A stretch of 64,000 bases of DNA from Balneola vulgaris DSM 17893 (GTDB lineage Bacteria > Bacteroidota > Rhodothermia > Balneolales > Balneolaceae). Below are positions 1 to 8,861 of the stretch, piece by piece. The DNA is taken from assembly GCF_000375465.1 (NCBI RefSeq), contig NZ_AQXH01000004.1, forward strand, positions 100,626-164,625, read 5' to 3'. The stretch's first letter is position 1. Every line of letters starts with the position of its first letter. Under the pieces are notes generated by a model. That model had not been told where the DNA came from and ran no database searches. It worked only from the letters and a program-made list of their open reading frames with translations. The position numbers and the translations under genes were made by a program.

Positions 1-1017
1 TACTTCGAGTACAATAACTTTGATGGGGTATTCTTAGGGGGTGGACCAAAAATTGTTAAATACGGTTTCCGCAAAAACCCTGCAGTTACTCATTATTTAC
101 GGCTGAATTACGCCCCTAAAACAGGCGCCTCTAATTTGAGGTATTCAGGCACTTGGTATGAACGAGCAGGAAACTGGAACGTAGGCAGCGAATTAAAAAT
201 ACTCTTCCCAAAAAGTTATAAGAACTTCTTTGGCTTAGGGAATGAGACGAGTCTTCAAGAAAGAGGAAATAAATACTACCGCGCGCGACTAAGCCAATAT
301 GAAATTCAGACTTACTTCAGTCAATCCTTTAATAACGTACTGAATGTTAAAGCAGGAAGTTTATTCAACATCACAAAAGTTGAGAAAAGCGATGAAGAAA
401 ACATCATAAATGATGTAGACAAAGGTATCAGCGAAAGCACATTTGAAGACCAATGGTTTAATGCCTATTTCGTGGAAGCTTCTTTTAAAGATGTTGATAA
501 TGAAGTGAACCCTAAGCAAGGGTATAAGCTTTCTTTGGCGAATACTGCAAATATTGGGGTCATCAATACTTCTAAAACATTTACTACCTTGGCGGGGAAT
601 TTACAGCTTTTCTATCCGATCAGATTTTCACCACAAATTGTGATAGCTCACCGAACAGGTGGCGCACACACTTTTGGTTCATTTCCATTTTATTCGGCGA
701 ATACCATCGGTGGTACAACAAACTTGCGAGGCTTTAGAGGGAATCGATTTTCAGGAAGGTCTACCTTCTATACCAACTCTGAAGTTCGAGTTGAGCTCTT
801 TGACTTCTACAGATACTTATTAGGAGGCAAAGTAGGTTTATCTGTCTTTTATGACACGGGAAGAGTGTGGACGGATGATGAAAACTCCTCACTTTGGCAT
901 GAAGGCTACGGAGGAGGCGTTTGGTTTAATGCTTTTGACAGTATGTTAATCCGATCAACCATTGGGCTATCCAAAGAAGACACAATTTTTGAACTAAAAG
1001 CAGGTTTTTTCTTTTAA
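1..1017 (+). CDS. Omp85/BamA-type outer-membrane beta-barrel protein, C-terminal part
   Basis: The frame is open from the first base of the window, so the gene is cut at its 5' end and only about 338 residues are seen. The visible part is barrel-like: alternating hydrophobic and polar strands, many aromatic girdle residues, and the GGTTNLRGFRGNRFSG stretch that corresponds to the conserved (L/Y)RGF motif of the Omp85 barrel. It ends in a terminal Phe (GFFF), as expected for an outer-membrane insertion signal. Omp85 proteins insert or translocate proteins or lipids at the outer membrane. The opening residues resemble barrels fused to a metallophosphoesterase in Bacteroidota, but the upstream half is missing, so BamA, TamA and the fused type cannot be told apart. 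Confidence 0.8.
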   Translation, partial: YFEYNNFDGVFLGGGPKIVKYGFRKNPAVTHYLRLNYAPKTGASNLRYSGTWYERAGNWNVGSELKILFPKSYKNFFGLGNETSLQERGNKYYRARLSQYEIQTYFSQSFNNVLNVKAGSLFNITKVEKSDEENIINDVDKGISESTFEDQWFNAYFVEASFKDVDNEVNPKQGYKLSLANTANIGVINTSKTFTTLAGNLQLFYPIRFSPQIVIAHRTGGAHTFGSFPFYSANTIGGTTNLRGFRGNRFSGRSTFYTNSEVRVELFDFYRYLLGGKVGLSVFYDTGRVWTDDENSSLWHEGYGGGVWFNAFDSMLIRSTIGLSKEDTIFELKAGFFF

Positions 1018-1087
1018 ATAAAAAGAGTGGCTCGATTATTGATATATTTGTTTCTTAAAAGCCACAAGAAGAGTTAAAGACCCGTTA

Positions 1088-3043
1088 ATGCCCTCAAAGA
1101 ATAATTTTAGATTACTTGCTGCCATCATGTTTGCAGACATGGTTGGTTATACCAAGCTTATGCAGCAAGATGAACAAATGGCTAAAGATTTGCGCGATCG
1201 ACAACGTGCCGTTGTAGATAAATCTATTGCTAAATACCGTGGGCAAGTAATGCAATATTACGGTGATGGCACGCTTAGTATGTTTGGAAGTGCGTTAGAT
1301 GCCGTAAACTGCGCTAAAGAAATTCAAGAAACGCTTCAAGAAGAACCTCAGGTTCCCCTTCGCATCGGAATACATATTGGGGATGTGGTATATGACGATG
1401 AAGGGATATATGGCGATGCTGTAAATATTGCCGCCCGTGTACAAGGTTTAGGAACCCCTGGCTCCGTAATGTTCACAAATAAAGTATTCGATGAGATTAA
1501 AAATCATCGAGGTATTCGAGTTGAAGCATTCGGGAATCATGAACTCAAAAATGTAATTGACCCCGTTGGTATCTATGCCTTAGCGTCTAAAGGACTTGAA
1601 ACGCCGTCACAGTCGTATATTCAAGAAATGACTGGTAGCCATCAGAATAGTGTGGCGGTACTACCCTTTGCGAACTTTAGCGGCGATAAAGAACATGAGT
1701 ATTTTAGTGATGGTATCACCGAGGAAATTATTAATGCATTAGTACGACTGAAAGGCTTGCAAGTGACTTCACGTACTTCTGTATTTGCTTACAAAAACAC
1801 GAATAAAGACATTCGTGAAATTGGGCGTGAATTAAATGTAGCAACGGTATTAGAAGGTAGTGTACGACATGCAGGGAACCGTATTCGAGTAACTGCCCAG
1901 CTTATTAAAACCGATGATGGGTTTCATATTTGGTCAGAGAATTATGATGGTGAACTGAAGGATATTTTCAAGGTGCAGGATGAGATTTCGAAGAAGATAG
2001 CTGAGAAACTAGAATCCAATTTCACCTTCGAATCCGATAGTAAATTGTATGAAGCTTCAACGGAAAATGTTGATGCTTATAATGACTACCTACAGGGATT
2101 ATTCTACTGGAATAAGCGAACTCCTGAAGCTGTTAAAAAGGCCATTGGCTTTTTTGAGAAAGCTGTTTCGTGTTGTGATACTTATACCAAAGCCTATTCG
2201 AATTTAGCCAACTGCTATACATTTTTAGCAACTATTGGCCATATGCAAACAGACGAAGCCTATACTAAAGCCGAGGAATATGCCCTCAAGGCCATTCAAT
2301 TAAACAATTTAAGAGCAGGGTCATATACCGCACTTGGCTATGTGAAAATGTTTAAACATTGGGATTTTGATGCGGCTGATTCATGTTTTCGAAAAGCGAT
2401 TACTCTTGAACCGGAAAATGTAGAAGCACGACTTGGTTTTTCATTTTACAATCGAGTAGTAGGTCGATACGATAAGATGTTATTGCATTCAAAGGTGGCT
2501 AGTAAAATCGCACCCCTATCATTACCCGCTAAGTTAAACCTCGCAAGTTCACATAGTCTTCTTGAAAACTATGCTGAAGCCTTAGAGCTGTACAAACAAA
2601 TCCTCGAATTAGATCCTAACTACCGTACCGCTTACGAGGGGATGGCATTGGTGTATGCTTTCCAAAAAGACTATGACATGGCTACTAAGTACATCAAAAA
2701 GTATCTAAAACTTATTGACGGTCCATTTAAAGGCGGTGCTCAATTGGGATATATAGCAGCGGTTAAAGGAGAGGTAGAAGATGCAAAAAAATACATCGAG
2801 GATGTAAAACAAAGAGAGGAAGAAAACCCTCATCTTAATTTGTCGTTAGATTTTGCTATAATCTACACGGGGCTAGGAGCATACGACAAGGCTTTTGATT
2901 ATTTATTTCAGGCGGCAGATCAAAAATTAGGGTCCGTATTACTGTTAAATTCTCTACCACCTTTTAATGTGCTTAGATCAGACCCACGATTTAACCAGTT
3001 ATTAGACCGCATTGGTCTTCCTAAAGAAGTACAGACCGTTTAA
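1088..3043 (+). CDS. Class III adenylate/guanylate cyclase fused to TolB-like and TPR domains
   Basis: This 651-residue protein has three parts. Residues about 8-170 are a class III nucleotide cyclase domain. It keeps the metal-binding aspartates (D17 in FADMVGYT, D60 in YYGDGTLSMF) and the transition-state Asn and Arg (N113 and R117 in GDAVNIAAR), so it should be active. Residues about 185-310 (SVAVLPFANFSGD onward) match the TolB-like/FlgO domain found in similar cyclases. Residues about 325-640 are TPR-like helical repeats, a protein-protein interaction module. No signal peptide is visible, so a cytoplasmic site is likely. The base product (cAMP, cGMP or another) cannot be read from sequence alone. 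Its stop codon overlaps the start of the marR gene by one base (TAATG), so the two are probably translationally coupled. Confidence 0.9.
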   Translation: MPSKNNFRLLAAIMFADMVGYTKLMQQDEQMAKDLRDRQRAVVDKSIAKYRGQVMQYYGDGTLSMFGSALDAVNCAKEIQETLQEEPQVPLRIGIHIGDVVYDDEGIYGDAVNIAARVQGLGTPGSVMFTNKVFDEIKNHRGIRVEAFGNHELKNVIDPVGIYALASKGLETPSQSYIQEMTGSHQNSVAVLPFANFSGDKEHEYFSDGITEEIINALVRLKGLQVTSRTSVFAYKNTNKDIREIGRELNVATVLEGSVRHAGNRIRVTAQLIKTDDGFHIWSENYDGELKDIFKVQDEISKKIAEKLESNFTFESDSKLYEASTENVDAYNDYLQGLFYWNKRTPEAVKKAIGFFEKAVSCCDTYTKAYSNLANCYTFLATIGHMQTDEAYTKAEEYALKAIQLNNLRAGSYTALGYVKMFKHWDFDAADSCFRKAITLEPENVEARLGFSFYNRVVGRYDKMLLHSKVASKIAPLSLPAKLNLASSHSLLENYAEALELYKQILELDPNYRTAYEGMALVYAFQKDYDMATKYIKKYLKLIDGPFKGGAQLGYIAAVKGEVEDAKKYIEDVKQREEENPHLNLSLDFAIIYTGLGAYDKAFDYLFQAADQKLGSVLLLNSLPPFNVLRSDPRFNQLLDRIGLPKEVQTV

Positions 3044-3468
3044 TGAGTAGAAAAGAAATTGGCATTTATATCGACCGTACCTACAAAGTTGTACGGCAAG
3101 ATTTAATCGGAAGGTTTAAGCAAGCAGATGTAGACATTACGCCAGAACAATGGGTAATTTTGTCGAAGTTGCGTGAAGGTAAAATGAATCAAACAGATTT
3201 AGCCAATGGAAGCTTCAAAGATAAGCCCACTATATCCCGTATTTTAGATCTTCTAGTTAAAAAAGGATTTGTAGTTCGTGAAAACGACGAGCGCGATCGC
3301 AGAAAATACCTTATTGCTCTAACCTCGAAGGGTGAGGATGTAATTCAAAGAGCAGAACCCCTGGTTTTTGAATCGCGTGAAAAAGGCTGGCAGAACTTAG
3401 AAGAAGAAGAATATCAGCAGCTGATTACTTTACTCGATAAAGTATTCAATAACTACAGCCAAGAATAA
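3043..3468 (+). CDS. MarR-family transcriptional regulator
   Basis: This 141-residue winged-helix protein has the MarR arrangement: N-terminal dimerisation helix, helix-turn-helix (MNQTDLANGSFKDKPTISRILDLLVKKG), then the wing with the DERDRRKYL motif typical of MarR proteins. MarR proteins are usually repressors released by small phenolic or aromatic ligands. The gene is coupled to the upstream cyclase gene and runs convergent to hppD. Two matching 18-bp palindromes lie upstream of hppD and hmgA, so I infer that this protein represses tyrosine/homogentisate catabolism. The family call is firm; the target is inferred from position and the palindromes. Confidence 0.9.
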   Translation: MSRKEIGIYIDRTYKVVRQDLIGRFKQADVDITPEQWVILSKLREGKMNQTDLANGSFKDKPTISRILDLLVKKGFVVRENDERDRRKYLIALTSKGEDVIQRAEPLVFESREKGWQNLEEEEYQQLITLLDKVFNNYSQE

Positions 3469-3501
3469 AAAAAGGCACCTTCGTAGAAGTGAAGGTGCCT
3501 T
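3466..3501 (-). terminator. Hairpin terminator between marR and hppD
   Basis: An 11-bp perfect inverted repeat (arms 3472-3482 and 3491-3501, 8-nt loop) sits between the convergent marR and hppD genes. Read on the minus strand it is followed by a run of seven T, so it is a good intrinsic terminator for hppD. On the plus strand the T tract is poor, though the hairpin may still act on marR. Confidence 0.85.
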
Positions 3502-3527
3502 GTGCGTTAACACAATACGAAGAAAAT

Positions 3528-4655
3528 TTATAGCGTACCTCTTAGTTCTTGTTCCCTTTCAATAGCTTCAAATAAAGCCTTGAAGTTCCCTTTCCCAAAA
3601 GAAGTAGCCCCTTTTCTTTGTATAATCTCGAAAAACATTGTTGGACGAGCTTGTACAGTTTTTGTGAAAATTTGAAGTAAATACCCCTCATCATCACGGT
3701 CTACCAAGATACCAAGTTCTTTTAAGGAATCGATATCTTCATCAATTTTCCCTACGCGTTCCTGAAGAACATCGTAGTAGGTACTAGGAATATTCAAAAA
3801 CTCAACGCCTCTCGATTTGAGGTCAGATACGGTTTTGATAATATCATCGGTTGCTACAGCAATGTGCTGAACCCCAGCACCCTCATAAAATTCCAAGTAT
3901 TCATCTACCTGTGATTTTTTGAGACCTTCAGCAGGTTCATTAATCGGGAATTTGATTCTACCGTTCCCGTTACTCATTACTTTACTCATCAATGCTGTGT
4001 ACTCGGTGGAAATATCCTTGTCATCAAAAGAAAGGATTTGTGTGAAACCCAACACGTCTTCGTAGAATTTCACCCACTTATTCATGTCACCCAACTCCAC
4101 ATTTCCAACCATGTGGTCTACATACTTCAACCCAACAGGTTCAGCGTTAAATTCTGGGTTCCAAGCCTGATAGCCCGGTAAAAATGGACCATTGTAGTCT
4201 TTGCGCTCAACAAAAATATGTACGGTATCGCCGTAGGTGTGAATACCCGCCCGTACTACGGAACCATGCTTATCCTCTTCTTTTTTAGGCTCAAAATATG
4301 AAGTAGCACCGCGTTTCATAGCTTCTTCATATGCATAAGTGGCATCATCTACCCAAAGAGCAATTACTTTAACTCCGTCGCCATGTTTATCGATATGCTT
4401 ACCAATATCGGTTCCACTATTTAGAGGAGAGGTTAAAACCAGGCGAATTTTGTCTTGAACCACGACATAGGATTCGCGATCACGTAATCCGGTTTCAAGA
4501 CCCGCATAGGCCAGCGAATTGAAGCCAAAAGCAGTCTTATAATAGTGAGCGGCTTGTTTTGCATTACTTACGTAGAATTCTACGTAGTCAGTACCCATAA
4601 TGGGCATAAAATCAGATTCTTGTTCTGCTGCTGCAGAGATGTTTGGAGCTTCCAT
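3528..4655 (-). CDS. hppD: 4-hydroxyphenylpyruvate dioxygenase
   Basis: This 375-residue protein is the usual size for the family and has two vicinal-oxygen-chelate domains. The three expected Fe(II) ligands are present: H181 (KYVDHMVGNV), H264 (GVQHIAVATDD) and E343 (FFEIIQRKG). The C-terminal GKGNFKALFEAIEREQ helix is also characteristic. It converts 4-hydroxyphenylpyruvate to homogentisate, the entry step of tyrosine breakdown. It stands 71 bp downstream of the stop of the acetoacetyl-CoA synthetase gene, as its own unit with its own promoter region. An 18-bp palindrome lies 17 bp upstream of the start codon and is the likely MarR operator. Confidence 0.96.
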   Translation of the reverse strand: MEAPNISAAAEQESDFMPIMGTDYVEFYVSNAKQAAHYYKTAFGFNSLAYAGLETGLRDRESYVVVQDKIRLVLTSPLNSGTDIGKHIDKHGDGVKVIALWVDDATYAYEEAMKRGATSYFEPKKEEDKHGSVVRAGIHTYGDTVHIFVERKDYNGPFLPGYQAWNPEFNAEPVGLKYVDHMVGNVELGDMNKWVKFYEDVLGFTQILSFDDKDISTEYTALMSKVMSNGNGRIKFPINEPAEGLKKSQVDEYLEFYEGAGVQHIAVATDDIIKTVSDLKSRGVEFLNIPSTYYDVLQERVGKIDEDIDSLKELGILVDRDDEGYLLQIFTKTVQARPTMFFEIIQRKGATSFGKGNFKALFEAIEREQELRGTL

Positions 4656-4671
4656 AACGAGACAGATTATT

Positions 4672-4689
4672 TAGTTGTTACAACAACTA
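4672..4689. promoter_or_regulatory. Palindromic operator upstream of hppD, probable MarR site
   Basis: TAGTTGTT AC AACAACTA is a perfect 8-bp inverted repeat with a 2-bp spacer, the size and symmetry expected of a MarR dimer site. On the minus strand it directly follows a TATAAT-like box, so binding would block transcription start of hppD. A copy with one change in each arm is upstream of hmgA. Assignment to the neighbouring MarR protein is inferred. Confidence 0.8.
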
Positions 4690-4726
4690 TTATACAATAA
4701 TTTGGATAATATGGAAAGGAAATAGA

Positions 4727-6691
4727 TTAATATTTTAGTTGCTCAGCAAGGCGAATAAAGTATTCCATAGCGTCTGGATTTCGGCAAGCATCTTTATTCA
4801 TGCTTTTCTCAATATCCATACCCATTAATGCTTTTTTAACCGGTACTTCCATCTTCTTGCCACTCAGCGTATAAGGGATATCAGGCACGCTTATAACTTG
4901 GTCTGGTACATGACGAGGTGAACACTGTTCTTTCAGAGTTTTGTTAATTAAAGTGGTAACGGGCTCTATTTCAATCTCATCTATAAGCACTACAAAAAGT
5001 GGCATGTAATCCTCTCCTTGAGGACGTTCAAGATTAATAATGAGGCTGTCTTTTACTTGATCTAGCTTATTGAGCTGTGCATAGATTTCTGCGGTTCCAA
5101 TACGTATACCTTTGCGGTTCAAGGTAGCATCTGATCTGCCTTGAATGATTAAGCTTCCATCTTCAAAGATTTTTATCCAATCACCATGGCACCAAGCGCC
5201 ATCAAATCGCTCAAAGTAACTTTGTTTATACCTAGCGTGATCCTCATCACCCCAAAAATAAATAGGCATTGAGGGCATAGGCTGTGTGATAACCATTTCC
5301 CCTAGCGAATTGAAGATAGGTTCCGCGTCATCACTATATGAAACTAATGCACAGCCAAGAGCTCGACCTTGAATACGTCCTTTAACAACTTCTTTGTATG
5401 GAATGCCACCTACGAAAGCTGTACAAACATCGGTGCCACCACTCATCGAGCAAAGCCACACATCTTTAGAAATAGCATTATATACCCATTCAAATGCTTC
5501 TTCGGGTAAGGGAGCGCCTGTTGAGCCAATAGACCGTAAGGCACTTAAGTCCAATGTTGATGGCTGAAGTCCTTCTTTCATACAGGCCGTTAAATAAGGG
5601 GCACTTGTTCCAAAGTGATGAATGGGTAGTTCTTCGGCAAGCTCCCAAAGAGTATTTAAGTTTGGCTTAGCTGGTGAACCATCATACAATACACACGTGG
5701 CCCCCGCTAACAAACTAGATTGAAGGAAATTCCACATCATCCAACCAGTGGTTGTAAACCAAAAGAAATTTTCCCCCTCTTTAACATCATTATGGAAATG
5801 CATGTATTTAAGGTGTTCAAGTAATACTCCACCATTAGAGTGGGTAATAGCCTTAGGCTTCCCGGTAGTACCTGAGGAGTAGAGTACCCAAATTGGGTCA
5901 TTAAATTCTACGGGAGTAAATGCAACGTCCTGCTCTTTTCTAACTTGGATGGTATCCCACGAAGTACATTCGAAATTTGGTTGAGGATGCTTATTTAAGT
6001 AGGGGACTAGAACAACCTCTTCAATAGAGGTGATATGAGAGGCAATCTTTTGCACTTCCTCTAAACGGTTGAGAGATTTACCGCTATATACATAACCGTC
6101 GGCAGCTATTAGCACTTTAGGTGCTATTTGTTCAAATCGATCCAGGACCGTATTCACCCCAAAATCGGGAGAACAACAGCTCCATATTGCCCCCAACGAG
6201 TTAACGGCTAGAAATGAAACGATGGCTTCAGGAATATTAGGAATATAAGCGGCTACACAATCGCCTTTCTTTATTCCCATATCGATTAAAGTAGCCTGCA
6301 GTTTAGCTACTGAATGCTCAAGCTCTTGCCAACTTATCTTTCGAACGGCTTGTTGTTCCTGCTTAAAAAGGATAGCGGGTCGCTGATCCGACTTTTTGCG
6401 AAAGATGTGTTCAGCGTAGTTTAAAGTCGCCCCTTCAAACCAACGGGTATGAGGCATAGGTAACCCATTGGTTGTATTAGTTGAGTTTGAATGACTGATG
6501 ATATCGAAGTATTCCCAGAGGCTGCTCCAAAACTGAGGGTAATCCTCCACCGACCATTCCCACAATTCTTGATAATTGTCGAACTCTAACAGATGTGTTG
6601 TTTTTAGCCATTGCTCATAAGCATATAGATTGGATCCTTTTTTAAAGGAATCAGAGGGCTGCCAAAGCGAAATACTGTTATTACTCATCAT
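4727..6691 (-). CDS. Acetoacetate-CoA ligase (acetoacetyl-CoA synthetase)
   Basis: This 654-residue adenylate-forming enzyme has the P-loop-like motif VLYSSGTTGKPKAITHS, the SCCSPDFG segment and the length typical of acetoacetyl-CoA synthetases; the C-terminal SGKKMEVPVKK contains the likely adenylation Lys. It activates acetoacetate to acetoacetyl-CoA. It is the last gene of the hmgA-fahA-flavin reductase operon, and acetoacetate is exactly what fumarylacetoacetase releases, so the context supports the substrate. Two adjacent ATG codons (6691 and 6688) overlap the end of the preceding gene by 11 or 8 bases; either could be the start. Confidence 0.92.
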   Translation of the reverse strand: MMSNNSISLWQPSDSFKKGSNLYAYEQWLKTTHLLEFDNYQELWEWSVEDYPQFWSSLWEYFDIISHSNSTNTTNGLPMPHTRWFEGATLNYAEHIFRKKSDQRPAILFKQEQQAVRKISWQELEHSVAKLQATLIDMGIKKGDCVAAYIPNIPEAIVSFLAVNSLGAIWSCCSPDFGVNTVLDRFEQIAPKVLIAADGYVYSGKSLNRLEEVQKIASHITSIEEVVLVPYLNKHPQPNFECTSWDTIQVRKEQDVAFTPVEFNDPIWVLYSSGTTGKPKAITHSNGGVLLEHLKYMHFHNDVKEGENFFWFTTTGWMMWNFLQSSLLAGATCVLYDGSPAKPNLNTLWELAEELPIHHFGTSAPYLTACMKEGLQPSTLDLSALRSIGSTGAPLPEEAFEWVYNAISKDVWLCSMSGGTDVCTAFVGGIPYKEVVKGRIQGRALGCALVSYSDDAEPIFNSLGEMVITQPMPSMPIYFWGDEDHARYKQSYFERFDGAWCHGDWIKIFEDGSLIIQGRSDATLNRKGIRIGTAEIYAQLNKLDQVKDSLIINLERPQGEDYMPLFVVLIDEIEIEPVTTLINKTLKEQCSPRHVPDQVISVPDIPYTLSGKKMEVPVKKALMGMDIEKSMNKDACRNPDAMEYFIRLAEQLKY

Positions 6692-7586
6692 CTAATGTCA
6701 TTAATACGGCAAAGGCTAATTCAACTTCATTTTGTTCAAGGAGTACTTGAGCAAATTTATGAACCTCTGCTTCAAGTTTATTGCCGCTAAATTGGGTGTA
6801 AATGGATTCTAAATCGGGTCGTTGCCGTACTTTTTCAATAAGCTCTGATGAAGGAAACTCTTCACTATTCCCAAGTCGGCCTAGGTTATTCCCTGTAAGT
6901 ATCGAACTATTTCTAATAGATGGAGGTAATTGATCCACACCTATTCCTTTATTCCGAAGGGGTTTGGGTATTTCAAACAAGGACTCACCGTGAGCTCGCG
7001 AATACCAGTTCCCGCCCATTCGCGCTACAAGGTCTAATTGAGTAGTGTCTGGGATATTCGAGTCCCCTAAATACTGCTTCTGAATATGGATTTTCTGTAT
7101 AGTGGCCACTACCAAGTTTCCACTTCCGCCTTCCTCGCCAAGCTCGATGATTTGATTCACTGTGCACTCAAAGTTGGCAGGGCTTTCTGCTACTCTTGGG
7201 GGTTGTATGGTATCACTAGGGATAGCAGTGAATCCTGCTTTTTCAAATTCATTAACCCCATAATCATATTCTGTGCTTGCAAGCGACATCTGCTCAACCA
7301 TGGCATAGTTCACTACACTTATACATACCTCAGGAACTTCCTTCAAATTCTCATAAGTATGTTTGGTGGTGCCATCTCGACCTCTTCGTGACGGTGAGAA
7401 TACCAGCACTGGAGGATTCGCAGAAAATACATTGAAGAAACTGAAAGGGCTCAAGTTTATTAAGCCCTCTTTGTTTACCGTACTTGCAAATGCAATAGGC
7501 CGTGGTGCAATCAGTGCGGTTAAAAGCTGTTGACGCTCTCCTACACTCAACGCATCAGGGTCCATTGATTTGAAGTCTGTGTACAT
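6681..7586 (-). CDS. Flavin-reductase-like (FMN-binding split barrel) protein in the homogentisate operon
   Basis: Residues about 15-200 match the flavin-reductase-like domain (APRPIAFASTVNKEGLINLSPFSFFNVFSANPP is the conserved N-terminal strand region). A further 100 residues at the C-terminus are poorly conserved and helical. Proteins of this type bind FMN; some supply reduced flavin, others have unknown roles. Its start codon directly follows the fahA stop codon and its end overlaps the acetoacetyl-CoA synthetase gene, so it is firmly in the tyrosine operon. Its role there is not known to me. No maleylacetoacetate isomerase is encoded nearby, so a link to that missing step is conceivable but unproven. 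Confidence 0.82.
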   Translation of the reverse strand: MYTDFKSMDPDALSVGERQQLLTALIAPRPIAFASTVNKEGLINLSPFSFFNVFSANPPVLVFSPSRRGRDGTTKHTYENLKEVPEVCISVVNYAMVEQMSLASTEYDYGVNEFEKAGFTAIPSDTIQPPRVAESPANFECTVNQIIELGEEGGSGNLVVATIQKIHIQKQYLGDSNIPDTTQLDLVARMGGNWYSRAHGESLFEIPKPLRNKGIGVDQLPPSIRNSSILTGNNLGRLGNSEEFPSSELIEKVRQRPDLESIYTQFSGNKLEAEVHKFAQVLLEQNEVELAFAVLMTLDDE

Positions 7587-8831
7587 TTATTTAGCAGGGA
7601 GAATTTTAGCTGTTACCTCACCAAACCCAACTCTTTTCCCATCTTTGCTGGCATGACCTCGCATTGTAATACGATCACCATCTTCTAAGAACACCCGTTC
7701 TTGGCCACCATTAAGGGGGATAGGTTCTTTGCCTTTTGTAAGCTCTAAAAGAGAACCAAAAGATCCTGGATCGGTTCCTGAAATGGTTCCAGAAGCCATC
7801 ATGTCGCCTATATTTACGTTACATCCATTAACCGTATGATGAGCTAGTTGCTGTGCCATATTCCAATACATGTACTTGTAGTTAGTGCGAGTAATGGTTG
7901 TGGCTTGTTCTTCATTGTTTGGAATTAAATCCACCTCTAGAGCAATGTCATAATTGTGTTTGCCATCATATTGTAGGTAAGGAAGCACTTCGGGATCTTG
8001 TTTCGGGCTTTCTACCGCAAATGGTTGTAAGGCCTCTAGAGTTACGACCCATGGAGAAATAGATGATGCAAAACTCTTACCTAAAAACGGGCCAAGAGGC
8101 ACATATTCCCATTTCTGAATATCCCTGGCCGACCAATCATTAAATAATACCATTCCAAAGATGTGATCTTTTGCCTCTGTAGTCGAAATAGAAGAGCCTA
8201 AAGGGGTAGACTTCCCAACGATAAACGCCATTTCAAGCTCAATGTCTAATCTTCGTGTTGGGGCATAAATAGGGTTGCTATCCTCGGGCTTTAGCTGCCC
8301 TTTTGGGCGATGAATATCTTGCCCTGATATGATGATAGATGAGGCACGGCCATGATAACCAACAGGAAGGTGTTTCCAATTAGGCATTAAAGCATTTTCA
8401 GGGCCTCGAAACATCTTACCAATATTGGTGGCATGTTCAATGCTAGAGTAAAAATCGGTATAGTCGCCTACTCGTACAGGCATGTGCATAATGGCGGAAC
8501 TTTGATCCACGAAAATAGTGGGATTGTTCTGTAAAGGGGAGCCTTCCACACACAAAGCATTTTGAACCCGCTCGCGCACTTCTGTAGTAACTAGCTTTCC
8601 GAGGCCTATAAAATCATTCAGGAATTCATTTTCGAATACTTCAGCTGGGATGTTTAATCCATCAAATATATCGGTTTGATGTGCTTTGGCTAAGTCGATG
8701 ATTTGATCACCGATGGCAATACCCACACGATACTTTGACGAACCCGTGGAAAAAATCCCAAAGGGGAGGTTATAAATAGAAAAGTCTGTGTTTTCGGGGA
8801 GGTTAATCCAAGGTTTTAATGCTTCAGCCAA
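7587..8831 (-). CDS. fahA: Fumarylacetoacetase
   Basis: This 414-residue protein matches full-length fumarylacetoacetase: an N-terminal SH3-like domain (NLPFGIFSTG) followed by the catalytic FAH domain. Recognisable stretches are DYTDFYSSIEHATNIGKMFR, LPVGYHGRASSIIISG, ELEMAFIVGKST, NDWSARDIQKWEYVPLGPF and the C-terminal GTISGTDPGSFGS. It splits fumarylacetoacetate into fumarate and acetoacetate. The stop codon abuts the next gene's ATG, and hmgA is 30 bp upstream, so the genes are co-transcribed. Confidence 0.96.
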   Translation of the reverse strand: MAEALKPWINLPENTDFSIYNLPFGIFSTGSSKYRVGIAIGDQIIDLAKAHQTDIFDGLNIPAEVFENEFLNDFIGLGKLVTTEVRERVQNALCVEGSPLQNNPTIFVDQSSAIMHMPVRVGDYTDFYSSIEHATNIGKMFRGPENALMPNWKHLPVGYHGRASSIIISGQDIHRPKGQLKPEDSNPIYAPTRRLDIELEMAFIVGKSTPLGSSISTTEAKDHIFGMVLFNDWSARDIQKWEYVPLGPFLGKSFASSISPWVVTLEALQPFAVESPKQDPEVLPYLQYDGKHNYDIALEVDLIPNNEEQATTITRTNYKYMYWNMAQQLAHHTVNGCNVNIGDMMASGTISGTDPGSFGSLLELTKGKEPIPLNGGQERVFLEDGDRITMRGHASKDGKRVGFGEVTAKILPAK

Positions 8832-8861
8832 AACTCAAAAATTGTTTTAGAAAGTTAATGT

